This document shows positions 11,611-22,122 of a DNA stretch of 64,000 nt, one piece after another. The stretch covers positions 186,001 through 250,000 of the forward strand of contig JAJEKV010000303.1 in the NCBI GenBank assembly GCA_021234155.1. The letters are read 5' to 3'. Position 1 is the stretch's first letter. Each line of letters begins with the position of its first letter. Origin of the DNA: Isoetes taiwanensis (lineage: Eukaryota; Streptophyta; Lycopodiopsida; Isoetales; Isoetaceae). A model generated the notes under the pieces. It was given only the letters and a program-made list of their open reading frames with translations, ran no database searches and had not been told where the DNA came from. Position numbers and translations under genes: made by a program.

Positions 11611-12635
11611 GATCCGATATATGTGGGCACCTGATGTTCACGTACACAATCAAAACCTACCTCTCTAGTCATTCCAGGAGACCACTCTAGGATCATGTCC
11701 TTCGCTGTCATGTCACACCTATCATACCTAATATATACTTTGTCGTTCACAGCCTTGGCCTCTGAGATAGATATGCATACATATTGTCCCCTACCTTCAT
11801 CAATTTCTTTCAGTCTTATCAAGGGGCCAGTAATTTCCACTATAAATAGTCTAAGCTCCTCTGCTACTCCAACCAGCAATAGTTGTCCTTGGAACTCTGT
11901 CAACTGGAATCTTGTCAACTCAGGATAATAAAGGTAAACCACATCTTGGAAGACACCACCAGTCCTCAAATTGTACGATACTAGTTTTGTACCAAAATCA
12001 TTTAAGGCATAGCATATGTCTCCTTTGACAATTGCAGACCTAAAATAATCCCCTGGGATAGCTACCACTTTTATCCACTCACCTTTCTTAGAATCAAAGA
12101 CCAGTATATCTCCAGATTTCACTGTATCCCCAAAAAAGATCATCACTTTATAACAAGAACAAGAGGAGTCTTTACCATCCATCCAAAAAACAACGTGAAG
12201 GGGCCAATTGGCGTGATCATAATGTTGTGGAAGCTCCTTTACAACTGAATTAGCCCAAAGATTGCTAGATAACACCATGGTCCATGTAGACTTATGTATT
12301 TCCTTGTAAACAGCTATGAATAAAACACAGCCGTCTGCATTAGGGCTAGTGACAGACTGAAGACGTCTGAATACACGAATACAATTAAGAGGCACGTGGG
12401 TATGCGATAAAATTTTCATGGGAAACTCATACCATTCTCCGTTCACGAAAGCTAGTGTGGAGTTCCAGTCCCCACCATAATTGTCGAAGTAGCTGAGTTT
12501 GAGGCAAGAGTGCAGGATCTCCAGAGTCACAACCCGCTTCCATGCTTTGCAAACGAATAAAGCAGATCTGAGATCCGGCATACGCAGCCTCTGAAATGCT
12601 TGTAGTAAGAGCTCGGAGGGAAGCACGCTCCACAT
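11526..12635 (-). CDS. F-box protein, substrate receptor of an SCF-type E3 ligase
   Basis: This is an uninterrupted frame of 369 residues. The N-terminus (about residues 3-40, LPSELLLQAFQRLRMPDL then ALFVCKAWKRV) is a canonical F-box. That domain binds SKP1 and brings the protein into a CUL1 ubiquitin ligase. The remaining 320 residues show recurring beta-strand-like stretches (ILVFDSKKGEWIKVV, LVSYNLRTGGVF, LRLFIVEITGP). These suggest a kelch-like or F-box-associated propeller that would recognise the substrate, but individual repeats are too degenerate for me to count. The start codon is two residues before the F-box. Tandem repeats flank both sides: a three-unit array upstream (12813-13165) and duplicated copies of the C-terminal codons downstream. 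Substrate and pathway cannot be inferred. Confidence 0.85.
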   Translation of the reverse strand: MWSVLPSELLLQAFQRLRMPDLRSALFVCKAWKRVVTLEILHSCLKLSYFDNYGGDWNSTLAFVNGEWYEFPMKILSHTHVPLNCIRVFRRLQSVTSPNADGCVLFIAVYKEIHKSTWTMVLSSNLWANSVVKELPQHYDHANWPLHVVFWMDGKDSSCSCYKVMIFFGDTVKSGDILVFDSKKGEWIKVVAIPGDYFRSAIVKGDICYALNDFGTKLVSYNLRTGGVFQDVVYLYYPELTRFQLTEFQGQLLLVGVAEELRLFIVEITGPLIRLKEIDEGRGQYVCISISEAKAVNDKVYIRYDRCDMTAKDMILEWSPGMTREVGFDCVREHQVPTYIGSEVHSLAAKKMLAAKTNQLWGGISSQFW

Positions 12636-12812
12636 TCTTACCGGGAATGAAAAAGCTCTCTCCCAAACCTATCCCACTTTTTTTTGCCGTATTATCGTTT
12701 TTGGCAGTCCGATGACGGCACCTTCCGCAGAATATGCTGGCCCAAGCCACCAGTATGGGGTCAACGTGGGGTCAAATTGACCCCATTAAATAGGAGCACC
12801 CCTTGCACATAA

Positions 12813-13165
12813 ACCATGGCTTCAAAGGCCAAAATACAAGACACGATCATGTAAATACAGCACCATAACACAAGTAAATTACGCGAAATCGTTATTTTTC
12901 TACAAGGCAAATCCCTTTGCACAAAAACCATGGCTTCAAAGGCCAAAATACAAGACACGATCATGTAAATACAGCACCATAGCAGAAGTAAATTAAGCGA
13001 AACCGTTATATTTTTACAAGGCAAACCTGGCATATGTACATTCAAGCAATCGCCCCTTGCAATAAAACCATGGCTTCAAGCCAAAGCACAAGAGACAAGC
13101 ATGTAAATACGCGACAAATTGAATGTAAGTACATAGAGTGAAGGTGTTATTTTTTACAAGACGCA
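12813..13165. repeat. Three-unit tandem repeat upstream of the F-box gene
   Basis: Units begin ACCATGGCTTCAA at 12813, 12927 and 13067 and share CATGTAAATAC, a GCGAAA-type segment and TACAAGGCA near the end of each unit. The first two are almost identical; the third is more diverged and longer. They lie about 180 bp beyond the F-box start codon, so they could fall in its promoter. Confidence 0.85.
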
Positions 13166-13776
13166 TGTGGCATAAGTTATTCAAAAGAAAATATGAGCAC
13201 AAACTCGGGCCCGCAGCCTTTCAGAGAGAGCCCGCCTTTATGACGCTTATCCAATGGCTGGATCTCCTATGACAAGAGTGCCTTGTAAGGCTGGCGCGTG
13301 CAACTCCGAGAGTATGAAGCTCTGATGTGGCAACCCAGCCAGCCCCATGCAACACCATTCATAGCGATCAATTGCCAAGTAAAACTCCGCTGGCCGGGCT
13401 TTAAGAATACATTGAGGTCCGCCATCCTATGCATCTCCGCTCACTAACTCCTCAAAGACATAATATCTCCTCCAGCCGGTGGGTAAAACCGAAAGCATCG
13501 ATGAGAGGCATCCACGTTAGAACCGATCAAGGAAGGATCTATGTGCACCACGGGATCACTTGCACCATCATCCGGCATTCGTGATCAACCTCCATTTCTA
13601 ACCCGCAAGCAATACATAAAGGAAATCAGGACAATCACGTAAGAACAAAGCGTGCCTAGCCTACCATGGTATGATCTCCTCAGTATATAAACCGGAATGT
13701 AATCAAAGATCATGATCGTATCTCGAACCTCCGGCTGAACGGGGTCATAAATATCATGGAAATTTCATCAGCCTCA

Positions 13777-14490
13777 TTAGCGTGGGTGAGTCATCCCAAT
13801 ACCGCTGCCCGCCAGTCCATTTCTCTCAACGGCACATAGCCACCGCGAGCCATATAGAATTGTTCGGATATCCGAAGGCATGTTGGCAGGGGCTTCGTGG
13901 GAGGATCCTCCCAAAGACGGACCACAATGTTCATTCACGTGGGCTATGTTAGAAGGGATTATCCAGCTATTGGATAGGGTGTACTTGCCGCTCCTGATCA
14001 TTCTAGCCAAGGTAAAAGTGAGGTTCGGTGTGGCACGGCATCCACCATGATAGGAAACTAAATGTGCTGCCTTATTGAGGATGTTACGATTGTCAAGAAC
14101 ACAGAGGCCCTTAGTATCTCCAGCACCCCATCGCAAGTTGATAGCTTCATTGATAGCCTTGGAAGATCTGAAGCACGCTCTCAAAACACTCTGAACATGC
14201 AAATGATCTGCAGAGGAGCCCCTCTCCAAGGCAACAGCCCCTACTATGTATTTTGTGTCACAGAAGGATGATAGAGCTTCATAGAAACTGAGGGGCACAT
14301 CTTGGCGTGAGAGGTCTAACGTGGCGGACACATCAATTGCCCCCCAACTGAAGGACGGATTGGGCATGGGAGGAGGCTCTTGGGTGCATCCTGCAGCTAG
14401 ATGTGCCGGGCATGCCCGCCAGCTAGTTGCAGATAGGGAGGCATTTGTGCACCAGCGGACATGGTAGCGGGGAGACGGGATAGGATTCAT
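13777..14490 (-). CDS. Replitron-like HUH (Rep-type) endonuclease, transposase
   Basis: An open frame of 237 residues. Residues 87-106 contain ALERG followed by DHLHVQ. H96-L97-H98 is the HUH metal-binding motif, and the Glu at 89 lies in the preceding strand as in rolling-circle Rep nucleases. A downstream AAHLVSYHGG (141-150) places a tyrosine (Y147) where Replitron Y1 enzymes have a G-Y-x-x-K type motif, although the usual lysine is not kept. The following LARMIRSGKY and SWIIPS (162-180) match the C-terminal block I associate with this family (an aliphatic-rich R/S-G-x-Y, then W-x-I-P). No helicase domain is present, which argues against a Helitron. The HUH core is intact, but stops shortly after the frame and the lost lysine suggest a decaying copy. 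A CRESS-like plasmid or virus Rep integrated in the genome is the main alternative. Confidence 0.6.
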   Translation of the reverse strand: MNPIPSPRYHVRWCTNASLSATSWRACPAHLAAGCTQEPPPMPNPSFSWGAIDVSATLDLSRQDVPLSFYEALSSFCDTKYIVGAVALERGSSADHLHVQSVLRACFRSSKAINEAINLRWGAGDTKGLCVLDNRNILNKAAHLVSYHGGCRATPNLTFTLARMIRSGKYTLSNSWIIPSNIAHVNEHCGPSLGGSSHEAPANMPSDIRTILYGSRWLCAVERNGLAGSGIGMTHPR

Positions 14491-14499
14491 CTCGCACCC

Positions 14500-16310
14500 G
14501 GCCGGACATGGCAGGAGGAATTACACCAACAGCCGGGATGGGGGCCTGGCCTTCCCCTTCCTTGCTGCCTTTCTCAAAGACATAACAGAAAACTAGAACA
14601 AGAAAGACACAGAGCAAAGAGGTCGCTAACCTGATAGAAGAGCCGCCGATCCCTGCTGCAAATTTGAAAGGAGGACCAGCCCCTCACCTTCATCGCCATG
14701 CTGCCACCTGCAGGAGCCAGAATTGGAAACCCCTTGGCTGCCCAGCATCTACAAGGGCGCACGCACGATGTTATAAAAATACGCTTTCTTTCCCAAAAAG
14801 CAACCGGCCAAGACGATCATACTAATTCACATACGAATACATCATCACACCTTCACAATTCTGGAGTTACAAATATACGGTTCCTCATCGGGACCACATT
14901 ATAAGTGCAATGATGACTTTTTAGCAAGCTTGGCTTTTCAGAGGTAGGGGACGGTGCCCATAAAGCGCCCATTAAGTTTGCCCAATTTGTTTGATATACA
15001 AGAATTTCCTTCTACTTACAATTGTGTTGTGTCAGATGTGCTACTTGCAATTCTGTTGTGTCAGATGTGCCTGACACAACAGAATTGCGAAGGAAATTAT
15101 TGAAACGTGAAATTTGGTTACCTTCATCTCTAGTGGAATCTTCAAAAACGTCCAGGATAATGAGGAAACTCGCAATAAATAGCTCTAGTTCATCCTTTGA
15201 TTTTAGTTACAGAAGTTACTTACATTCTTGTAAAGGATCCTTGCCACGTGGCGGAGCATGATTGGACAAGGGGCCTGAATTGAAGGTAACCAAAATTTAC
15301 ATATTGGGGAAGGGATTTTTCATGTGTAAATACAAGCAAATTTTGATACGGCTATTGCTCGTCTTCATAGATTAAATTGCAATTTAGACGCATTTCTGAT
15401 TAAATGTCCATAATGTTGAGTTCCTTCATAAGAAAATGTGTTGTTCGATTTGGTGGATATGGTGAAAATAAGTGTAGAATGTTGATGTTGAAATGCACAA
15501 TTGGAATTTTTCATGATACTTGTTAAATTTGTTAATAGGTTTTGTGAGATGCTCACTTCGATTGGATTGATCAGAAAGTACAATGCATAAAGGTTGTGGT
15601 TTTGCGTTTCCATGATACCAACTTTCTAGCTTCCATCCTACATTGTCTGGGTTTGAGCAAATATCTGATAACATTTCAGGCAGAGGAGGACATGTTCTTC
15701 ATTTTGTTGGTATGTACTTTTCCTTCTATTATTAACATTTTTCTAGAGTCAAACTGTAGAATGATATGGTTGCCTTAAGGCACATGGAAATATAGGTTGA
15801 TATGGCTGCCCTAAGGCACATGGGGGATGAAGGTCTCAGAGAGTTGAGGATCCTGATAACTATTCAAGCTTTCTCATATTTCTGTTAGAAAGGGCATTGA
15901 GTGTGAGCCCTTTTATTTGCTTCAAGAACACATGAAAAGATCCTCTTTGCGCTCAATGCACGGTAGCTGCCATTGTTATGAACTTGTGCTTTTTATGCAA
16001 TTTCCTTTGGAATCGTGCAAGTTGTAGGTACTATATTCGACGCATTTTGTTGTGTCATAGTGCCTTCATGGCCACTGGTATACTGCAATATGTTTGGAAT
16101 CTGAACGCTCAAGGACTTTTGGCAAGCCCAAGCATGATATGGCAGCTTCATGCTAAGTGTTTTGCCATGTCATTGTGCCTTACCACTAGTATACTGCAAC
16201 ATGTTTGAAATGCGAATGTCCAAGGTGTCTTTTGGGCATTCGCCACTCTGGAGGTAGCTCAAGTCTATAAGCATTGACATTTATCTTTTTGATAATCCTG
16301 TTGCAGTAGA
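14500..16310. other. Unassigned region
   Basis: No gene recognised. It includes a perfect 18-bp-arm hairpin at 15047-15088 (separate entry) and a G-box-like CCACGTGG near 15246. The repeated phrases CTAAGGCACATGG (15775 and 15812) and GCCACTGGTATACTGCAA-type (16070 and 16182) suggest old duplications. Confidence 0.4.
15047..15088. repeat. Perfect short inverted repeat
   Basis: Arms 15047-15064 and 15071-15088 (GCAATTCTGTTGTGTCAG and its exact complement) are separated by the six-base loop ATGTGC. An imperfect direct copy of the left arm lies just upstream (about 15020-15045). Transcribed, it would fold into an 18-bp stem-loop. No function can be assigned. Confidence 0.85.
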
Positions 16311-16319
16311 AAACTTCAA

Positions 16320-16520
16320 CTTAGTCCCAAGACTAGCAAATCCAAGACTTGTAAATAGAGCACGTCAAAATTTACTACAAAATTTGGAGTCAAGGCCTGA
16401 TATGATCACTTCTGGGAGCCCACAATTTTTGAACACCTCTCTCAAAAAGAGCTGAGCAGCTGCAGTGTGCTTTAGTGATTTCTTGCAAAGTACAAAGTTT
16501 CCATATTTGTTCAATCGATC
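16320..16520 (-). pseudogene. Ty3/gypsy integrase core fragment
   Basis: Read on the minus strand, this segment translates as a gypsy integrase catalytic core: MDRLNKYGNFVLCKKS, then LFLREVFKNCGLPEVIISG, D-SKFCSKF and RALFTSLG. These match the conserved D-R-L-S-K-Y, F-x-x-x-V-F-x-x-H-G-L-P-x-x-I-I-S-D and F-x-S-x-F-W blocks of the family. A stop interrupts it (at the F-W position) and the upstream coding sequence is in another frame (the open frame 16511-16858), so it is a dead relic. Confidence 0.7.
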
Positions 16521-17212
16521 CATGTACATAAACAAAATCTATTGTCAAGTGTTAGAAAGGCCTTTCGGTACACAATGCCATGAGCAACCCTGGAGTCCTT
16601 GCATGTGAATCCTTTATCTTTATGTGAATCTATAAAAAAATGCTTCACCTCATCTGTAGCAAGACAACCGGTCATCTCCATACCGACAATGCGCAGGCTC
16701 AAGGCCGGTGTGTGTTGGTCGTCCTCTAGTGGCCTATCTGTCTCAGAAGTAGGATTATCTATCTGTCCAGTGCACAGCAAATCCTTAGTCGAAGTCTGTG
16801 TGGACGTGTCTACCCTGTCCACATGCATAGGCACTGTGACAGACATTGGTGGTGGCACAGTAATGTTACCTGCAGACTCAAGGTTGTTTGTGAGGTAAAA
16901 TTCAAGAATGTGAGATGAAATTCAAGAATGATGTGTATAAACTGATACCAACGTCAACATCTAAATTTGTCCTAACCTGCTTTTACGTATCTTAAATCAT
17001 AACACAATACTTTATTCGTTGTACCCATTCTATATCTCAAGTACATGTGTATCATAGAGTTATCGTTGCACAATATCATTTATGTAAATTAGTTCAAAGT
17101 ATTATTCTTTCCTCCCTCAATTCTGTAAATTGACCTGCACAGCTTCGTAAACAAAACTCCTGGCCTAAGAAAATGACATCCTGTGTTCACACAAAAAAGG
17201 CTCGACACGAAA

Positions 17213-17315
17213 CGACCACTAGTGGGCAAACTCCGGGGTAGAGAAGGTTTGTTTCGGTTGAAACTAAGAATTTTTGGTTGAGTTAACGCATTGCAGGAAA
17301 AATTTCGGTAGATTT
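17213..17315 (+). repeat. Dispersed repeat, copy 1
   Basis: The block CTCCGGGGTAGAGAAGG...TTTCGGTTGAAACTAA...GGTTGAGTTAACGCAT recurs at about 33243-33330 on the same strand with about four-fifths identity by eye. It belongs to an unidentified dispersed repeat. Confidence 0.6.
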
Positions 17316-17589
17316 TTATGCATATTTGTATAAGAGTAATACAAATTTTCGATTGGGAACTGAAAATATCCGGCTATTTGATGAAAGAGTAGGAAAATTT
17401 CTGATTGGGTTTAAAAAGTTTGCCCAACACTGGAAACGACAAAACAGAATCGTGCCACCAAAGAGCAACCTCTCGTGCACATCACCTTTTTTAATCTCTT
17501 ATTTCGATAGAACATAATGAAATCTCAAAGTTTAGCTTGTCAAATTGGAAGCGCATTATGAAGACTTTAAGTTCTATCATTATCCCAAT

Positions 17590-17800
17590 AATTAACCTTC
17601 AATGGACCACTAAAAGCCTTTCAATGGACCACCAAATACTTATACTTGACCTACAATGGCCCACAGGTACCCATTAATAGACTATGCATCTAGGTCAATT
17701 TCAATTTACTTCTTAAGGTGGGCTATTAAAAAGCAAAGGTGGGCTATTAAAGGGTAAAAAGTGGGCAATTAAGGGGGGGAAATGGGCCATTGAAAGGGAG
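17590..17800. repeat. Imperfect inverted repeat of AATGGCCCAC / GTGGGCTATTAAAG units
   Basis: The left part (about 17595-17690) repeats CAATGGACCAC and GGCCCACAGGTACCCATTAATAG. The right part (about 17715-17800) repeats the complement-like GGTGGGCTATTAAAG and GGGCCATTGAAAG. The two halves can pair imperfectly. Possibly the core of a small foldback element. Confidence 0.5.
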
Positions 17801-17809
17801 TGGGTGGAA

Positions 17810-19380
17810 GAAGGACAACTCCCCTACGTAAAATCCAAGTAGGCAACTTTCTGTGTATCAAATCACGTGATGACACGTGTATTTCTTTTCGAATAATGTG
17901 GCCTAGGAGTTTAATGGGATACAGAATTTTTTCCACAATGTAAAGTAAGGATTAAGCACAGGTTTCCTATTTCATCTTTTAGCACAGGTCTCTGAGGTCC
18001 ATCATAATGTAATGTAATACAGGCGCTCAATCCGAAGCACTGGAAATATCAAAACTCTCCATCAAATAAATTTATAATGTTTATATGCTCCATCCGAACA
18101 TCTCTAAGGTAAGCACCAATTTATGAGCAGGCATTTCTAGTAGCTCTATCAAAGTCTGGTCCTGTACATCATATTTAGCTATGGCATTCTCATAAACTGA
18201 ACATTCCAAAAAGCATGCTTTTCTGTTTCAATTTCAAGGTCTAAGGATCCTAGACAAAATCTCTTACTATGGGGTGTCATTTCATCTATCTTTTTCTGTG
18301 TGTACGTGGTGTGATGATAACTGCAACTGCGAAATTAACATGCAGTTCATTTTGCTTATATTAGAAAGCAAATAATCTTGTTCTTCATATGTGTCCTAAT
18401 TATTTATGTCATCACAGTAAAACCTTACTATCTGGTTCAAGCTTCCACATTTTTTTCACGACACAAGCTTTCACCTCCATATATACTTTCTTGTAATAAA
18501 GACAAGAGTACATTCAACCATACATTACAAATCACTCTGAGCTCTAAAACTATATATGAGTATTAATACTCATTGTTGCTTAAATGTGACTACTGAACCC
18601 TCTCATCTCGTTAGCTTAGCTATCCCCAGCCTAAAGAATGTTTCTGGCGTACTTCTCCCCCTCCCTTGCTCCCCCAAAATATGAATTGAATTGACTTTTA
18701 TCCTCCGTGGAAACCCACAAGTATAAGCACAATAAGCCTATCACTATCTAGAATCACAAAACCCCCATTCCAAATGTTTTTGCGGGAAAACTTTCGCAGT
18801 AATAGAGTTGCTGAGTAATTATACATCTATACATTTTTAGATGTCATTGTGATGATGTAGGATGTTCTGAGAATGAATGTCTGAAATTAGGCATTTAAGA
18901 AACTTCTTCTCGTAAGACTATCAAAGCTTCTGAAAAGTCTATAATGGTGAAGGAGGAGGTGCTGGTTCTTGCATCTCAAAAATAATATTAATCGTAAGCA
19001 AGGCTGGGATGAATCAAGTACATCCATATTTGGTCATAAGCTTTTTGAGGATAGTATGGAGCTTAGATAAAGACTACCAGTTATCGACCCGTTTTGAAAT
19101 CTTATCTCAGACACGTGCTCCAAAAGGCTTTGCCCTTTTATGAATATGGCATTGGCTTGAAGTGGAGGGACAGAGATAACTTTCGAGATACCATATCTCA
19201 TAGACTAGTTGTTCTAAGTAGATAAAAAAACTACTTGAGGCTTTATGCTCAAAATCTCTTCCAATGAATAATAAAGTAAAGTGTCATGCACTAGATGTTA
19301 TTGTTCGTGTGAATAGATAGATTTTGAAGTAATACCTTCGCATTTCTAAGATTTACTAAAATTGAGTGAATGTCATGGAA
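17810..19380. other. Unassigned region, partly LINE flank
   Basis: No intact gene. The last 400 bp may already belong to the LINE relic that follows, but I could not identify domains before about 19390. Confidence 0.4.
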
Positions 19381-19389
19381 AACCTCCAA

Positions 19390-19900
19390 GTTCTTTCTTG
19401 TTCAGAGAGAGGTTAGGCAAGGTTGCCCAGTGTTGACTCACCAGTCATGCAGTTCATTAGATTTTGGATCAACAAAAGCAGGCCCCTAGTGGCACTATCA
19501 AGCACAATATGCCCATCTCTGCTTACTCCTCCACTCCCGCCCCTAAGACTTCCTATGTATTAACGAATCTAATTAAGGCTTGGAATAAGATCAGCGTTCA
19601 CTTTGTGCACAAAGATATGGATGCTAAATGTGCAGGTATTTCGATCTTTTGGTCTGACTCATTTGCCAATAATAAAGGAAAGGTTTTGGCAAATACTTAT
19701 CCTAAGCTCTTAGATAAGTAGTCCAGATGTGGATCACTCATCTTAGAGATCTTTGGAAGGTTGATAGATGGGCCACATGGGAGGAAGTTAAGATTCTTCT
19801 TAATGGTTTCAATAGGGACAAGAGGATCTTTCATTTAGTCCTTTCTAAGATCTATAGATGCTGCCAATGTGGCATAACATACAAAATAATATCTATCTAT
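19390..19900 (+). pseudogene. LINE (non-LTR retrotransposon) ORF2 fragment
   Basis: Near 19405-19430 a frame reads as the reverse transcriptase motif V-R-Q-G-C-P. The frame from 19464 carries LIKAWNKISVHFVHKD, then ISIFWSDSFANNKGKVLANT, and the adjoining frame continues LRDLWKVDRWATWEEVK. These correspond to the region after the reverse transcriptase in plant LINEs, where a series of W-x-D and W-x-T-W-x-E blocks occurs. Stops and frame changes show it is inactive. Much of the reverse transcriptase between these blocks is missing. Confidence 0.6.
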
Positions 19901-19939
19901 CTTTTTCTATTTCATTCTACAAATTTTTATCACTAGTTT

Positions 19940-21020
19940 TCCGTTCTATCATCAGCCTCTCAAACACAATTTTTTCACCCATCAACTTTTAAGCCCTTTT
20001 CTTCGCGGCTTAAGTTTTACTCCCTTAATCCCAAAATTCATCAGGTGCCTCGATGGGAAGGATTGTTATGCACCAAATTTGAGGAACTTTTCATGCTCCA
20101 CCTCATCAGTAACAAAAAAACCTGCAAGAAATAATTAAACAGAGTTAAAAACCATTTGAAAGAATGCTTCTAAGTAAATGCTCTCAATCTTACCTCTGCA
20201 TGACAATTTTCTCCATCAAAACATGAAAATCTCTGCTTCAGGCAATGATTCTACAATGTACAATGATCTAAACTTGAAGATACTAAAAGATAACAAGAAA
20301 AGCTCTAAGAAATCCATGTAATGTCGCTGGAAGGCAGGATAGAAGGCGCCGATCTACAAACTTACTCCATTAACCCACTGAACAAACTCGTTACAACCTA
20401 ACGTCTACGAAAAACCAAGAAGCAAAGCCAAAATGATCAAAAATTGATGCAACATCCTATGAAGCTGATGCAGCCTAATGCATGAGCATAAGGGCTCAAA
20501 ATACGATCAATCAGCCTTAACACAAGCAAAAGTGAGGTCTTGATGCCATAGCCAGAGCTCCGGCCAGTCGAAAGAGAGGAGAGAGAGAAAAAATAATGTG
20601 CTAGTGCATAGCGGGTTACCCTTGCAAACCCCATAAACTAATGATATGGAAAGATGTTTAAGTTAGATATATGATATGCTAGGTACAGTCAATGGATAGA
20701 GGACATAACATCTTCCATCTGATTGGATTTTGATATTCTTGTTCATTTGAAATGTAGTGGAAGGAAGAAACAAGTTTCTACTAATAACTTAAATGCCCTA
20801 TCCTCAAGTATTAGTTAGCCATTGAATTCAACAACACAAGTCCAGTTCCTTTCTTTAAGCATTAAACTTTGGGCTGTTTCTTGAATCATGTGTCTGTGTG
20901 TTGCATGTCTCTTGCATCGAATTTAGTTTAGAAAGAATTGAATGGAAGATAGCTAGCAATTGAAACTAAAGACGGGCAGTCAAGAGTACTATTGTATCTG
21001 TTTATAAATCACTCCCATTA
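19940..21020. other. Unassigned region
   Basis: AT-rich, only short frames on both strands. It may include the 3' part of the copia element that lies just downstream on the minus strand, but no reverse transcriptase or RNase H motif was seen. Confidence 0.35.
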
Positions 21021-21029
21021 TATGTGGAA

Positions 21030-22060
21030 ATGAGGTATGTCAGTCTGCTCATTATGTACCTCAAATGTATCAACTCGCTTGCCATTTAGGTTATATTTTT
21101 CAGCACTATATTCTTTTAAACCATCATTTGACTCTAGATCTACATCAAAACTGACTTTCTTATTTATTGCAGTAGGCGCTTTTGTGCTTTATTTGTAAAT
21201 CTGTCTTTATATAAAATTTCCATATCGAATACCACATCTTTGCTTATTACAATCTTCTTTGTATCAGGAACAAATATCCTATATCCCTTGGACTCTTCAT
21301 CATATCCAACCAAAAAAACCAACCTTAGCTTTATTGTCAAGTTTCTTTCTAAATTTAGAGGATACATGTACATATGCCAGACATCCGTAAACTTAATATG
21401 CTATAATCTAAGGTTCCTTTTGAATTTTTTCAGAGGGTTTTTTATGCCATTAGCAATGCAAAATACTTTGAAGTTGACAAATATTCTCTTCTACGGTCTG
21501 ATTTGATACATTCCAAGTTTTGTCATGTTTCTCTTTCTACTTCAATGCCATATTGTTTGAAAGTAAATAAGGCTTGTTTTTCTTTCCAAACAGTAGCTCT
21601 TGCATTTTCTACTATGGTCATCAATGAATGTGATGAAATATCTTTCGTTCGTTCTTCCACTGATGTTCAAGGTACCACACAGATCAATGTGCACTAGTTC
21701 TTTTCTAACATACACCCTTCACAATGAACTTTTTCAGTCTGCAGATCATTGCATTGTGTCCATCCTTTTTTTTTAGCAAAAAAGTTAATGTTATTAAAAT
21801 GAGTGTGAGCCAACTGATTATGCCACAATTCAATTTCTGAAGCATTCACATTATTTACAATGTTGCAAGACCATCTTCCCATTTGAAAAAGGTTTCTAAC
21901 TCTCTTTGCAAAAAACTTTAATTCATTTTCTAAGTAAATTCTACAACTATTAAAGTCAAAGAAGACCCTATATCCCAAATCAGTCCACTGGCTAATAGAA
22001 ATTAGTTTTTTCACTATGCCTCTAACATTCAGGCAATGGTACGATGCCACTGCTCATGTT
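21030..22060 (-). pseudogene. Ty1/copia retrotransposon pol relic
   Basis: Reading from high to low coordinates, the frame 21694-22050 is a gag-pre-integrase domain (ELWHNQLAHTHFNNI, then a Cys pair in VHCEGCMLEKN). The next part, in shifted frames near 21430-21700, contains VHIDLCGTLNISGRTNERYF and TFIDDHSRK, the start of the integrase core. The frame 21164-21373 has FLVGYDEESKGYRIFVPD and KIVISKDVVFD, the integrase C-terminal motif of copia elements. Frame changes and the loss of reverse transcriptase show a truncated relic. No LTRs were recognised. Confidence 0.75.
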
Positions 22061-22122
22061 AAGGAGGTAGTTGTAGATCGAACTTATCAAGTTTTCCAGC
22101 AGGCTTTTGACCTTCAACCTCT

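Noticed and set aside
11695-11928. Plus-strand open frame inside the F-box gene
   Set aside because: It is the antisense shadow of the 369-residue F-box frame.
13777-14490. Helitron RepHel protein
   Set aside because: There is one tyrosine motif only, no helicase domain in or near the frame, and the C-terminal block fits Replitrons better.
16599-16898. Plus-strand frame of 99 codons
   Set aside because: It is antisense to minus-strand sequence that leads into a gypsy integrase fragment, and has no recognisable motif.
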